Assembly (NCBI RefSeq): GCF_007829835.1
Contig: NZ_VIWP01000002.1
Coordinates: 806,001 to 870,000 of the forward strand
DNA length: 64,000 nucleotides
DNA from: Neorhizobium alkalisoli
Lineage (GTDB): Bacteria; Pseudomonadota; Alphaproteobacteria; Rhizobiales; Rhizobiaceae
Direction of reading: 5' to 3'
Positions 44,371-53,445 of the stretch are shown piece by piece; the stretch's first letter is position 1; each line of letters opens with the position of its first letter. A model generated the notes under the pieces. It made no database searches and was not told the DNA's origin. It saw nothing but the letters and a program-made list of their open reading frames with translations. The position numbers and the translations under genes are program-made.

Positions 44371-47276
44371 ACATCCGCGGCATGCGCTTATCGCAGGTTC
44401 CGGCCCTGCTCTCCGTGCTTTTCGCCCTGGTTTCGATGGCCCTTGTGTTCGGCGCTTCCGCCGCGCGGGCTGCCGAGCCGGTCAAGATTTCCCGTGACGA
44501 TACGGCACTCGATCTCACCCGCACGACCGACATCTATACCAATCAGGGCGAAGCCTTTCAGGTTTCGACCGCGGCCGGTGCCGACGGCATCCGCCGACGC
44601 ATCGAAGTGCGCGCCAGCTCGCCCGAGCACCAGGGCGACTGGGCGGTATTTGCGCTCGCCAACGTTTCGGAAGAGCAGCTGGAGCGCGTCATCGTCGCGC
44701 CGCATTTCCGCCTCGTCAATTCCAAGGTGTTCTGGCCGGATCTCGGCTCGCAGCGCATCATCTCGATCACGCCGTCCGAAGGTTTTGCGCTCGACCGCGT
44801 GGCGAGCCCCGATGCGGACGTTTTCCGCATCACGCTCAATCCAGGTGCGACGATCACCTTCGTCGCCGAGCTTGCGACCCCTTCCCTGCCGCAGATCTAT
44901 CTCTGGCAGCCGGATGCCTACAAGGACACGGTCAACTCGTTCACCCTCTATCGCGGCATCGTGCTCGGCATTGCCGGCCTGCTCGCGGTGTTCCTGACCA
45001 TCCTCTTCGTCGTCAAGGGAACCTCGATGCTGCCGGCGGCAGCGGCGCTGGCCTGGGCGGTTCTCGCCTATATCTGCGTCGATTTCGGTTTCCTCGACAA
45101 ACTGATTACCATCACCTCGTCTGACCAACGCATCTGGCGCGCGGCGGCGGAAGTGGCCCTTGCCTCGTCGCTCGTCATCTTCCTGTTCACCTATCTTAAT
45201 CTCAATCGCTGGCATGTGCATCTCGGTTACGCGACGCTGGCCTGGGTGGTGGGCCTGGTGCTTCTCGGCGGCGTTGCCGTCTACGACCCTTCCGTCGCCT
45301 CCGGTATCGCACGGCTTTCCTTCGCGCTGACGGGCACGGTCGGCATTCTGCTTATCATCTATCTCGGCCTCAACCGCTATGACCGTGCCATCCTGCTGGT
45401 GCCGACATGGGCGCTTCTGCTCGTCTGGCAATTCGGCGGCTGGCTGACGGTGACGGGACGGCTCGACAACGACATCGTCCAGCCAGCGCTTGGCGGCGGT
45501 CTGGTTCTGATCGTTCTCCTGATCGGCTTCACGGTCATGCAGCATGCCTTTGCCGGCGGTGCCTATCAGCAGGGCCTGTTCTCCGATCTCGAGCGCCAGT
45601 CGCTGGCGCTGACGGGCAGCGGCGATACGGTCTGGGACTGGGATGTCGCACGCGACCGCGTCGTCACCACGCCGGATATTTCCGCACGCCTCGGCCTCGA
45701 TCCCGGCGCCATGCATGGGCCGGTGCGCAACTGGCTGCCGCGCCTGCATCCCGACGATCGCGACCGGTTCCGCGCCACGCTCGACGTGCTTCTGGAACAT
45801 CGCCGCGGAAGGCTGAACCACGAATTCCGCATCCGCGCTGAAGACGGGCATTTCCACTGGCTGCAGATCCGCGCCCGGCCGGTTCTCGGCTCGAACGGCG
45901 AAATCATCCGTTGCGTCGGCACGGTCATCGACGTGACCGATCAGAAGAACTCCATCGAACGGCTGCTGCAGGATGCGCTGCACGACAACCTGACCGGCCT
46001 GCCGAACCGCCAGATCTTCCTCGACCGTCTTCAGGCGGTGCTGACGCTGGCGCCGGGCGGCGACAGCGTGCGCCCGACGGTGATGGCGATCGATATCGAC
46101 CGCTACAAGCAGGTGAATGACAGTCTCGGCATTTCGGCCGGCGACAATATCCTGATCGCCCTGACGCGACGCCTGCGCCGACTCCTGAAGCCGCAGGATA
46201 CGCTTGCCCGGCTTTCCGGCGACGAGTTCGGCCTGATCCTGGTTTCGGAACGCGATCCGGCCAAGGTCGCGGATTTCGCCGATGCGGTGTCCAAGGCGAT
46301 CATGGTGCCGATCAATTTTGCCAATCGCGAGATCGTGCTGACTGCTTCGATCGGCCTTGCCTCCTGGGTGGACCAGCAGGAAAGTGCGGCCGGCCTGCTG
46401 GCCGATGCCGAGCTTGCCATGTACCGGGCCAAGCGCACCGGTGGCAACAAGGTCGAGCCCTTCCGCCCGGTCTTCCGCTCCTCCGGCACCGACCGGCTGC
46501 AGATCGAAACGGACCTGCGACGCGCCATCGAACGCAAGGAACTCTCCCTCGCTTACCAGCCGATCATCCGCCTCAAGGATGGCGAGCTTGCCGGTTTCGA
46601 GGCACTGATGCGCTGGGAACATCCCAAGCGCGGCACGATTCCGCCTTCCGAATTCATCCCGATTGCCGAAATGTCCGACCTGATCGGCCCGCTCGGCATG
46701 TTCGCGATGGAACGGGCGGTTTCCGACCTGACGGGCTGGCAGACACAGCTTGGCGACCTGCCGATCTTCACCTCGGTCAACCTGTCCAGTGCGCAGCTGC
46801 TGAATGCCGATCTCTACAATGACGTGCGCGGCCTGTTGCAGCGGACGCAGGTCAATCCGCAGCAGCTGAAGCTGGAGCTGACCGAGTCGCTGATGATGGA
46901 AAATCCGGAGCAGGCGCGGCTGGTGCTCGCCAAGCTCAAGGAAACGGGCTTAAGCCTGGCGCTCGACGATTTCGGCACCGGGTATTCGTCGCTCGGTTAC
47001 CTGACGCAATTCCCGTTCGATACGATCAAGCTCGACAAGTCGCTGGTTCGCGACGCAACGGAAAAACGCGCCGTCCTGCTGCGCTCCGTCATCGCCATGG
47101 CGCGGGCGCTGGAAATGGACGTCGTCGCAGAGGGCGTGCAGACCGACGAGGACGCCGCAGAGCTTGCCAAGATGGGCTGCCATTACGCCCAGAGCTATCT
47201 CTTCGGCCCACCGGCTGCGGCCGACGCAGTGATGCGGCTGTTGAAGGAACGGTTTCCGCTGACCAAGCGGGCATAA
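44367..47276 (+). CDS. Membrane-bound 7TM-PAS-GGDEF-EAL cyclic-di-GMP enzyme
   Basis: The 969-residue protein begins with a signal peptide and a periplasmic domain of about 150 residues (7TMR-DISM-like). It continues with seven or so membrane segments at residues about 195-395, a PAS domain near 420-525 (SGDTVWDWDVARDRVV, PRLHPDDRDRF), a GGDEF domain near 530-695 and an EAL domain near 705-960. The GGDEF signature reads SGDEF and the upstream inhibitory site KPQD instead of RxxD. The EAL motif (FEALMRWEHP) and DDFGTGYSSLGYL look intact. Phosphodiesterase activity is therefore more likely than synthesis. It is the last gene of the thrC-led run. Confidence 0.92.
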   Translation: MNIRGMRLSQVPALLSVLFALVSMALVFGASAARAAEPVKISRDDTALDLTRTTDIYTNQGEAFQVSTAAGADGIRRRIEVRASSPEHQGDWAVFALANVSEEQLERVIVAPHFRLVNSKVFWPDLGSQRIISITPSEGFALDRVASPDADVFRITLNPGATITFVAELATPSLPQIYLWQPDAYKDTVNSFTLYRGIVLGIAGLLAVFLTILFVVKGTSMLPAAAALAWAVLAYICVDFGFLDKLITITSSDQRIWRAAAEVALASSLVIFLFTYLNLNRWHVHLGYATLAWVVGLVLLGGVAVYDPSVASGIARLSFALTGTVGILLIIYLGLNRYDRAILLVPTWALLLVWQFGGWLTVTGRLDNDIVQPALGGGLVLIVLLIGFTVMQHAFAGGAYQQGLFSDLERQSLALTGSGDTVWDWDVARDRVVTTPDISARLGLDPGAMHGPVRNWLPRLHPDDRDRFRATLDVLLEHRRGRLNHEFRIRAEDGHFHWLQIRARPVLGSNGEIIRCVGTVIDVTDQKNSIERLLQDALHDNLTGLPNRQIFLDRLQAVLTLAPGGDSVRPTVMAIDIDRYKQVNDSLGISAGDNILIALTRRLRRLLKPQDTLARLSGDEFGLILVSERDPAKVADFADAVSKAIMVPINFANREIVLTASIGLASWVDQQESAAGLLADAELAMYRAKRTGGNKVEPFRPVFRSSGTDRLQIETDLRRAIERKELSLAYQPIIRLKDGELAGFEALMRWEHPKRGTIPPSEFIPIAEMSDLIGPLGMFAMERAVSDLTGWQTQLGDLPIFTSVNLSSAQLLNADLYNDVRGLLQRTQVNPQQLKLELTESLMMENPEQARLVLAKLKETGLSLALDDFGTGYSSLGYLTQFPFDTIKLDKSLVRDATEKRAVLLRSVIAMARALEMDVVAEGVQTDEDAAELAKMGCHYAQSYLFGPPAAADAVMRLLKERFPLTKRA

Positions 47277-47285
47277 AGCCCGCTT
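47265..47285. terminator. Shared terminator overlapping both convergent stop codons
   Basis: AAGCGGGC (47265-47272) and GCCCGCTT (47278-47285) form an 8-base stem with loop ATAAA between the GGDEF/EAL gene and the zinc-peptidase gene. The stem lies inside the last codons of both genes. Confidence 0.55.
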
Positions 47286-48408
47286 AGGCGACCTGCGCGA
47301 CCATATTGTCCGTCGGCAATGCTCTTGCCGAAGCCAGCAATATGCGTTCGTGGTCATGGATCAGGTCGTGGACGAATTGCAGCTTGCCGGTGATCACGGG
47401 CGTGACGATGAACGGATAGAGATCCGGCACGCCCATGGAGCGGTGGATGCTGTTCAGCGCCACACTGAACGGGATCCAGGCCGAGACGAGCTGTTCGGCA
47501 TTGTCCGCATCATAGGGCCTGAAATCGATCTCGGCGGCCAGCTCTTCATGGCGGCGCGGCTCGATCGACATGCCGTAGGAGCGTGCCGTTTCCAGCGTAT
47601 CGACGATGTGCAGATAGTGGGCAAAGCTCTCGGCAAAATCCTCCCAGGGATGGGAGCTGGCATAGGTCGAGATGTAGAATTGCTGCCAATCCGGCGGCGG
47701 ACCCTGTTCGTAATTGCGCTTCAGCGCCTCGCCGTAATCCACCGTCTCGTCACCGAAGACGGCGCGGAAGGCATCGAGCTTGCCGCCATCGCGGACCAGC
47801 TTGTCCCAGATGTAATGGCCGGTCTCGTGGCGGAAATGACCGAGCATGGTACGATAGGGTTCGTTCATCGAGACGCGCACCTGTTCGCGGGTCGCGTCAT
47901 CAGCCTCTGCGGCGCGGATGGCGATCAGGCCGTTTTCATGGCCGGTCATGGCCGGCTTGATGCTGCCATCCGGCTGGATCTCATCGACGAGGAAATCGAA
48001 AACGAGGCCGCCCTGCGGGTCCTCGTCGCGGTTGGTGCGCGGCAGCTTCCAGCGCAGCATGGAATAGAAGAGATGGCGCTGCGCCTGGCTGATGCGGCGC
48101 CACTGGTTGAGCCCCTCTTCCGTCGAGGCATCCGGCACCAACCGGTTATGCCGGCAGGCCGGGCAGAAGGGATTTGGATCGTCTGCCATGACGGTCCAGT
48201 TGCAGATGTCCATGGTGCTGTTCTGGCAGAGGCGCACGGAATGTCCGTGTCCGCCGAACAGGTGCCAGGTGCTGTCACCCGGATTTTCCTCCAGCGCATG
48301 CATGGACAGATCGTCCGGCACAAAGGCGAGACGATAACCGCAATTGACGCAGTTCCGGTTGTCGAAATGGATGGTCTGGCCGCAGTGATCGCAGTCGTAG
48401 AGGCGCAT
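47284..48408 (-). CDS. Putative zinc-ribbon metallopeptidase (DUF2248-like)
   Basis: The 374-residue protein has two parts. The N-terminal 110 residues carry zinc-ribbon cysteine pairs (YDCDHCGQTIHFDNRNCVNC, PFCPACRHN). The C-terminal domain carries the metallopeptidase motif HETGHY (FRHETGHYIWDKLV) with a downstream glutamate region (SSHPWEDFAESFAHYLHI). This matches the family annotated as putative zinc-binding metallopeptidase, of unknown substrate. No signal peptide is visible. The start is ATG 48408 at MRLYDCDHC. The frame is open to 48495 without similarity. It converges with the GGDEF/EAL gene. Confidence 0.85.
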   Translation of the reverse strand: MRLYDCDHCGQTIHFDNRNCVNCGYRLAFVPDDLSMHALEENPGDSTWHLFGGHGHSVRLCQNSTMDICNWTVMADDPNPFCPACRHNRLVPDASTEEGLNQWRRISQAQRHLFYSMLRWKLPRTNRDEDPQGGLVFDFLVDEIQPDGSIKPAMTGHENGLIAIRAAEADDATREQVRVSMNEPYRTMLGHFRHETGHYIWDKLVRDGGKLDAFRAVFGDETVDYGEALKRNYEQGPPPDWQQFYISTYASSHPWEDFAESFAHYLHIVDTLETARSYGMSIEPRRHEELAAEIDFRPYDADNAEQLVSAWIPFSVALNSIHRSMGVPDLYPFIVTPVITGKLQFVHDLIHDHERILLASARALPTDNMVAQVA

Positions 48409-48487
48409 GGACGGGTCCGTGAAGCGTTGAGGAAAGGACAATAAGAAAACCTGCTCCGGCCGGAGCCGAAACAGGTTTAAAAGGTGT

Positions 48488-48518
48488 GGCCTCAAGAAGA
48501 TCTTTCGTCTTCGAGGCC
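48488..48518 (-). terminator. Terminator of the CsbD-like gene
   Basis: GGCCTC plus GAAGA on one side pair with TCTTC plus GAGGCC, giving an 11-pair stem with a 2-base bulge and a TCTTTCG loop. On the minus strand it is followed by ACACCTTTTAAAC. Confidence 0.65.
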
Positions 48519-48531
48519 CATGCCGACCGTC

Positions 48532-48723
48532 TTACATGCGGTCGACAAAGTCCTTGGCGGCGTCCTTGACCTTGCCCTTGGCCTGCTGGACATTGCCCTT
48601 GGCTTCCTGGGCGCTGCCCTTGGCCTTCAGCTTCGGGTTGTCGGTCATGTCGCCCGCTGCCTGCTTGATCTTGCCGGATACTTCGTTGGCCTTGCCGGCA
48701 ATCTTGTCGCTGGTGCTACCCAT
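48532..48723 (-). CDS. CsbD-family small stress protein
   Basis: This 63-residue hydrophilic protein is almost entirely the CsbD domain (KIAGKANEVSGKIKQAAGDM, KGSAQEAKGNVQQAKGKVKD). The family belongs to the general stress response in many bacteria; in rhizobia it is often under the EcfG sigma factor, which cannot be verified here. ATG 48723 has AAGGAG properly placed upstream. The frame remains open upstream to 48906 but without coding character. A strong terminator follows, so it is probably monocistronic. Confidence 0.88.
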   Translation of the reverse strand: MGSTSDKIAGKANEVSGKIKQAAGDMTDNPKLKAKGSAQEAKGNVQQAKGKVKDAAKDFVDRM

Positions 48724-48838
48724 CGTATTTCTCCTTGATGTCGAGGCGTTTTTGTTTGTCGCCTTTGCAGGAGAAGAACGATCATCGTCAGAGTTCGTTC
48801 CGAAAATTATTCGGGACAAAATTCTTCCGACGAGAAAA

Positions 48839-49444
48839 TCAGGCGTGCCCGGCTTCGCTGGAGAGCATTTCCGGCGAGACGCCGAGCGAGGCCAGAGCCC
48901 GTTCATATTTGTTGTCGAGCGAGCGATCGAAAATCAGGTCGTCGCTTGCCGGGCAATTGAGCCAGCCATTGTTCGACATTTCCTCTTCCAGCTGGCCCGG
49001 GCCCCAGCCGGCATAACCGAGAAGCATAGTGGCCTTGGCCGGGCCTCGGCCGTCGCAGATGGCGCGGATGATATCGAGCGTTGCCGTCAGCGAAATCTCG
49101 TCGCTGACGGGGATTGAGGATTCGCTGGAGAAATCGTCGGAATGCAGAACGAAGCCGCGGCCGGTCTCGACCGGGCCGCCGGCGAGGATCGGGAATTCAC
49201 GCCGGTCGCGCGGCAGCGTGCCGATCTCGGTGGCATCCAGCAGCTTCAGGTGACCCAGCACGTCGCAAAAGGAGATATCCTGCGAGCGGTTGATGATGAA
49301 GCCCATGGCGCCGGCCTTGGAGTGGGCGCAGATATAAACGACGGTGCGGGCAAAATTGCTGTCCTGCATGCTCGGCATGGCGATCAACAGCTGACCATCC
49401 AGAAAGCCGCGCTCACCTTCGGTTTTGAGGGTCGAAAAACTCAT
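48839..49444 (-). CDS. YqgE/AlgH-family protein (DUF179)
   Basis: The 201-residue protein has the DUF179 pattern from its start: [80 protein letters not shown] and a short C-terminus. The family is widespread and implicated loosely in transcription or redox regulation, but its biochemistry is unresolved. The start is ATG 49444, matching the family N-terminus; the open frame to 49579 is unsupported. It is divergent from the DsbD-like gene 178 bases away. Confidence 0.9.
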   Translation of the reverse strand: MSFSTLKTEGERGFLDGQLLIAMPSMQDSNFARTVVYICAHSKAGAMGFIINRSQDISFCDVLGHLKLLDATEIGTLPRDRREFPILAGGPVETGRGFVLHSDDFSSESSIPVSDEISLTATLDIIRAICDGRGPAKATMLLGYAGWGPGQLEEEMSNNGWLNCPASDDLIFDRSLDNKYERALASLGVSPEMLSSEAGHA

Positions 49445-49621
49445 CGTGCCTCCATCCTTGGGTTCGTCCATGGCACCCGGTGGGATCGCATGGGCGGAAC
49501 CGGTGAGATTGCGTCCTTCGATCAAGATGGGGCAGGATCGCGCCGCAATCAACGGAAAATGATCCCGCGTGTGCCGCAATCCGGCTGGTCGCGCCAGAAG
49601 TGATCGGTTAAACCGCTGACC

Positions 49622-50506
49622 ATGATGAAGACACCCATGCGCAGCCAGGCCGGAATGCGATCGCCGATTGCCAATTCGTTTATCCTTTTCGGCTGCGCGC
49701 TGATGGCCACCCTTTTAGCGGCCATGAGCGGCGCCCGGGCAGAGATGACCCCTTGGGCGACGAATGAGGGCGGGCGCATGCGCATCATCGCCATGCCGCC
49801 CGAGCCGGATGGCAAGGTGCGCGGGGCATTGCAGATCGAGCCAAAACCCGGCTGGATCACCTACTGGAAAGAACCGGGCGATACCGGCATTCCGCCGCAG
49901 CTGATCTTTTCGAAGAATGGCGACACGCAGCTCGACAGCGTTTCCTTTCCGGTGCCGAAGCGCATCGATTCCGGCAATCTGCGCGATATCGGTTATGACG
50001 AGCCGGTCACCTTTCCGTTCGAGCTGACGCTGAAGGATTTCGGCAAGGTGCCGAATGCGCCGACCAGCCTCAGCGCCAGCGCCTTTATCGGGCTTTGCCG
50101 CAATATCTGCATTCCGTTCCAGGCGGACTTCCCGCTGACCATGCAGGCGGTCAAGGGCACGCCGGTGGAAGAGGCGATGATACTCAATGCCGCCGCCGCC
50201 AAGCTGCCGCAGAAACCGGCCGATGATTTCCGCATCCTGCGTTATGCCATGGTCAAGGATGGCAAGGTTCTGCGCCTCACCCTGCGCCTGCCGGATGACG
50301 CCACAAGCCAGCCGCAGGTGATCGTCACCGGGCCGGAGGGCCATGTTCTGTTCGACGAGGCCAAGGGCAAGCGCGACGCCGAGGGCTATACGCTCGACAT
50401 GCCGGTCGGCAAGCTGCCGAAGGGATATGACATCAAGGGCAAGCATTGGGGCATTCTCGCCATCGCCGGCAACCGGGCGATCGAGACTTCCCTCTCCTTC
50501 GAGTGA
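49622..50506 (+). CDS. Exported protein with DsbD-alpha-like domain
   Basis: The 294-residue product has an N-terminal signal peptide ([20 protein letters not shown]). A DsbD N-terminal (alpha)-type immunoglobulin-like domain follows at residues about 45-185 ([40 protein letters not shown]), with two cysteines four residues apart as in the redox site of that family (LCRNICIP). It lacks the membrane beta and thioredoxin gamma parts of full DsbD. It probably shuttles electrons in periplasmic thiol reduction or binds metal, which is inference. It is divergent from yqgE and precedes the peroxiredoxin gene by 114 bases. Confidence 0.85.
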   Translation: MMKTPMRSQAGMRSPIANSFILFGCALMATLLAAMSGARAEMTPWATNEGGRMRIIAMPPEPDGKVRGALQIEPKPGWITYWKEPGDTGIPPQLIFSKNGDTQLDSVSFPVPKRIDSGNLRDIGYDEPVTFPFELTLKDFGKVPNAPTSLSASAFIGLCRNICIPFQADFPLTMQAVKGTPVEEAMILNAAAAKLPQKPADDFRILRYAMVKDGKVLRLTLRLPDDATSQPQVIVTGPEGHVLFDEAKGKRDAEGYTLDMPVGKLPKGYDIKGKHWGILAIAGNRAIETSLSFE

Positions 50507-50620
50507 TCTTTTCCACGAGCGAACCTTTGAAGGGGCCTCGAAGCTTGTCTTGCCCCGGTCCGGCACTATAGTTGCCGCCGACTGCAGACAGACTGCATCT
50601 TCAAAGAGAGGACCTGCCCC

Positions 50621-51106
50621 ATGACCATTGCCATCGGTGACACGCTGCCGAGCGCCAGCTTCAAGGAAAAGACTGTCGACGGTCCTGTCGAAACCAGCAC
50701 CGACGCGCTGTTCAAGGGCAAGAAGGTCGTGCTTTTTGCCGTGCCTGGCGCGTTTACGCCGACCTGCACGCTGAACCACCTGCCCGGTTATCTCGACAAT
50801 CGCGAAGCGCTGCTTGCCAAGGGCGTCGACGACATCGCGGTCATCGCCGTCAACGACTGGCATGTGATGGGCGCCTGGGCGACCCAGACGGGTGGGCTCG
50901 GGAAGATCCACTTCTTAGCAGACTGGGACGGTTCCTACACGAAATCGCTCGGCCTCGACGCCGACCTATCGGCCGGCGGCCTCGGCGTTCGCTCCAAGCG
51001 TTATTCGATGCTGGTCGAAGACGGCGTGGTCAAATCCCTCGACATCGAGGAAAGCCCCGGTCAGGCCACCGTTTCGGCCGCCGATGCGATGCTGGCAAAG
51101 CTTTGA
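50621..51106 (+). CDS. Peroxiredoxin, Prx5 type
   Basis: The 161-residue cytoplasmic protein reduces peroxides through the peroxidatic cysteine in PGAFTPTC (Cys49). The proteobacterial Prx5 (AhpE-unlike, hybrid-glutaredoxin-related) layout is seen in VLFAVPGAFTPTCTLNHLPG, IAVNDWHVMGAWATQTGG and GLGVRSKRYSMLVEDG. Only one cysteine is present, so recycling must use an external thiol such as glutathione/glutaredoxin. An AGAGAGGA ribosome-binding site precedes ATG 50621. It is convergent with the Dabb gene. Confidence 0.93.
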   Translation: MTIAIGDTLPSASFKEKTVDGPVETSTDALFKGKKVVLFAVPGAFTPTCTLNHLPGYLDNREALLAKGVDDIAVIAVNDWHVMGAWATQTGGLGKIHFLADWDGSYTKSLGLDADLSAGGLGVRSKRYSMLVEDGVVKSLDIEESPGQATVSAADAMLAKL

Positions 51107-51160
51107 GATGAAATCGGGCGCCGCGGAATTTTTCTGCGGCCCCATCCCATGCGAAATGCC

Positions 51161-51469
51161 TTATGCGGCCATATCGAAAACGATCAGGCCGGAAAGACCG
51201 CCATCGGCGGCCGCCACGAGCTTTTCAGCCACGGCGATATGTTCAGGATGGACGAGATAGGCATCCCGCGCCTCCGGGCTTTCGAAGGTCACGACAAAGC
51301 CATCGAGAAAACCGCCATTCAGGCCTTCCGACGAGACATTCGGGCCGTATTTGACATCGACAATGCCGGGCGTGACGTTTTTCAGCGCGGCGACACCTTC
51401 GTAAAGGGCCTGCTTCTCGTCCTGCTGGAGGGCGTTCTTGAAGCGGATGAAAACGATGTGGAGGATCAT
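51161..51469 (-). CDS. Dabb (stress-responsive A/B barrel) domain protein
   Basis: This 102-residue protein is a single Dabb domain (LHIVFIRFKNALQQDEKQAL, VKYGPNVSSEGLNGGFLDGF, YLVHPEHIAVAEKL). It forms dimeric alpha/beta barrels related to ABM proteins; the family is stress-linked and mostly uncharacterised. The start is ATG 51469, where the domain begins. It converges with the peroxiredoxin gene, which may reflect shared stress relevance. The 320 bases upstream hold a repeat element. Confidence 0.85.
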   Translation of the reverse strand: MILHIVFIRFKNALQQDEKQALYEGVAALKNVTPGIVDVKYGPNVSSEGLNGGFLDGFVVTFESPEARDAYLVHPEHIAVAEKLVAAADGGLSGLIVFDMAA

Positions 51470-51789
51470 TGGGGCCACCCTTCTGGTTTTCTGTTTTCGC
51501 CGACAATAGTGGTTCGGCGCCGAAGAGCAACCGACGGGCGGCGGATGCTTTGAACTCGTTATGAAGAAAGTCCCTCTCTGGCCTGCCGGCCATCTCCCCC
51601 ACAAGGGGGGAGAAGACTCGCGGCAACCGCTCGCTCCCTAATCGAGCACTGACGGTGCAGCTGGGTTAAGCCCTCCCCCTTGTGGGGAGGGTGGGGAGGG
51701 GCCTTTTTTCTTATGATGTGCCCTCGTGGGAGAGATGGCCGGCAAGCCAGAGAGGGCCTGGCCTTTGGCACTTATCCTGAGCGCGCAGC
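51470..51789. repeat. Rhizobial intergenic palindromic repeat, element A
   Basis: This gene-free stretch holds a long inverted repeat. The 30-base left arm (51572-51601) and right arm (51727-51756) match at 28 of 30 positions as reverse complements, differing at two C/T sites. Between them lie shorter nested hairpins, including CCCTCCCC (51671-51678) with GGGGAGGG (51684-51691), followed by a T-run near 51703. It resembles the RIME-type elements of rhizobia. No gene is seen. Confidence 0.8.
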
Positions 51790-52230
51790 CTACCGCTTCT
51801 TGAACGGCGCCATGCCGAGCCGGGCAAGTTCGTCGGCGCGTTCGTTTTCCGGATGGCCGGCATGGCCCTTGACCCAGTGCCACTTGACCTTGTGGCGCTG
51901 GTTGGCGGCGTCGAGCTGCTGCCAGAGCTCGACATTCTTGACCGGCTTGTTATCGGCGGTCTTCCAGCCCTTCTTCTTCCAGCCAAAAATCCACTTGGAA
52001 ATACCGTCCATCACATATTTGCTGTCGGTATAAAGATCGACCTCGCAGGCGCTTTTCAAAGCGTTGAGGCCGGTGATTGCCGCCATCAGCTCCATGCGGT
52101 TATTGGTCGTTTCCGCCTCGCCGCCGTTCAGCTCCTTGGTCGTTTCGCCGTAACGCAGGATGGTGCCCCAGCCGCCGGGGCCGGGATTGCCGGAGCAGGC
52201 GCCATCGGTGAAGATCTCGACCTGTTTCAT
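51790..52230 (-). CDS. rnhA: Ribonuclease HI
   Basis: RNase HI cuts the RNA strand of RNA-DNA hybrids, removing primers and R-loops. The 146-residue product has the four acidic active-site positions in order: the Asp in [16 protein letters not shown], the Glu in [11 protein letters not shown], the Asp in [12 protein letters not shown] and the Asp in [11 protein letters not shown], with the basic-protrusion sequence KKKGWKT between the third and fourth. Its ATG overlaps the stop of thrB by four bases. It is the last gene of the ispH-thrB-rnhA run. Confidence 0.96.
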   Translation of the reverse strand: MKQVEIFTDGACSGNPGPGGWGTILRYGETTKELNGGEAETTNNRMELMAAITGLNALKSACEVDLYTDSKYVMDGISKWIFGWKKKGWKTADNKPVKNVELWQQLDAANQRHKVKWHWVKGHAGHPENERADELARLGMAPFKKR

Positions 52231-53192
52231 GCCGACAGCCCGTATTCGGCGACAGACGCGATGCCGCGATGGAAGCGCAGCTTTTTGAGATATTCGAGCG
52301 GGTCCTTCTTGACCACCAGCGCGCCGGCCGGCGTCGTCAGCCAGTCGTAGAGACGGGTGAGGAAAAAGCGCAGGGCGGAACCGCGGGAGAGGACCGGAAG
52401 GGCGGCGAGCTCCGCATCCGAGAGCGGGCGAACACTGCGATAGCCTTCGAGCAGCGCCATGCCCTTGGTGACGTTATAGGCGCCGTCCTGCTCGAAGCAC
52501 CAGGCATTGAGGCAGATCGAGACGTCATACGCGAGCAGGTCGTTGCAGGCGAAATAGAAGTCGATCAGGCCGGATAGTTCATCGCCGAGGAAGAAGACAT
52601 TGTCCTGAAACAGGTCGGCATGGATGACGCCATCCGGCAGGTCTTTTGGCCAATGGGCGGCAAGATAGGCAAGTTCGGAAGAAATCTCATCCTGCAGTCC
52701 CTTTTCCACCTCGTCGGCGCGGTCGGCCGACTTTTCCCAAAGCACTTTCCAGCCTTCGAGCGAGAGGGCATTCGGACGCTTGATCTCAAAACCTTCGCCG
52801 GCAAGGTGCATGGCGGCAAGCGCCTTGCCGACTTCTCGGCAATGTTTGGCCTCGGGCTTGCGCAGCCACATGCCTTCGAGGAAAGAAATGAGGGCGGCCG
52901 GGCGGGTTGAGAGTTCGCCGAGCAGCGCACCGTCACGGCGCGGCAAAGGCAGCGGGCAGTTGAGGCCGCGATCGGCGAGATGCTGCATCAGGCCGAGGAA
53001 GAACGGTAGGTCCGACTTTTCCACCCGCTTTTCGTAGAGCGTCAGGATCAGCGGATCCTTGGTCGTGTGCAACAAGAAATTGGAATTCTCGACGCCCTCG
53101 GCAATGCCCTTGTAGGAGGTCAGTTCGCCGACATCGTATTCGGCCAGAAAGTTCTTGAGGTCGATTTCGGTAATGTCGGTGTAAACGGCCAC
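52227..53192 (-). CDS. thrB: Homoserine kinase, ThrB2 (aminoglycoside-phosphotransferase-like) type
   Basis: This enzyme phosphorylates homoserine to O-phosphohomoserine, the substrate of ThrC encoded at 40985. The 321-residue product belongs to the APH-fold group rather than the GHMP kinases: N-terminal [20 protein letters not shown], the catalytic loop [11 protein letters not shown] and the metal-binding [14 protein letters not shown]. It starts at GTG 53192 with GAGAAG upstream. It is translationally coupled to rnhA (ATGA) and follows the ispH gene after about 250 bases containing a repeat element. Confidence 0.95.
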   Translation of the reverse strand: MAVYTDITEIDLKNFLAEYDVGELTSYKGIAEGVENSNFLLHTTKDPLILTLYEKRVEKSDLPFFLGLMQHLADRGLNCPLPLPRRDGALLGELSTRPAALISFLEGMWLRKPEAKHCREVGKALAAMHLAGEGFEIKRPNALSLEGWKVLWEKSADRADEVEKGLQDEISSELAYLAAHWPKDLPDGVIHADLFQDNVFFLGDELSGLIDFYFACNDLLAYDVSICLNAWCFEQDGAYNVTKGMALLEGYRSVRPLSDAELAALPVLSRGSALRFFLTRLYDWLTTPAGALVVKKDPLEYLKKLRFHRGIASVAEYGLSA

Positions 53193-53312
53193 GGGCTTCT
53201 CACGGATTGTCGGGACAGAATCATCTGTCGGTGATTTTGTTGTCTTTTGCCACAGGGGGCATGGCAGGGGGAGTTGCCGGTCGCCATTCTGATGGGGATT
53301 TGCGTCTGTGTC

Positions 53313-53343
53313 TGCCCCTCATCCGCCTGCCGGCACCTTCTCC
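53313..53343 (+). repeat. Intergenic repeat, element B
   Basis: These 31 bases are an exact reverse-complement match to positions 62749-62779. They belong to a GC-rich palindromic cluster that also includes CTCGCCTGCGGGGAGAAGG and CCCCTCCCCGGAAGCGGGG nearby, between thrB and ispH. RIME-like elements of rhizobia have this appearance. Confidence 0.8.
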
Positions 53344-53445
53344 TCGCCTGCGGGGAGAAGGGAGCGAACCGCAAACTCTCTACCCAATCGAAGCACGTCC
53401 CCCCTCCCCGGAAGCGGGGTTAAGGTGAAGGGCAAATCCAATCGC

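Noticed and set aside
51671..51709. Hairpin with T-run as a classical terminator
   Set aside because: It lies inside a repeat element, on the plus strand where no gene ends, so a terminator role for a gene is unsupported.
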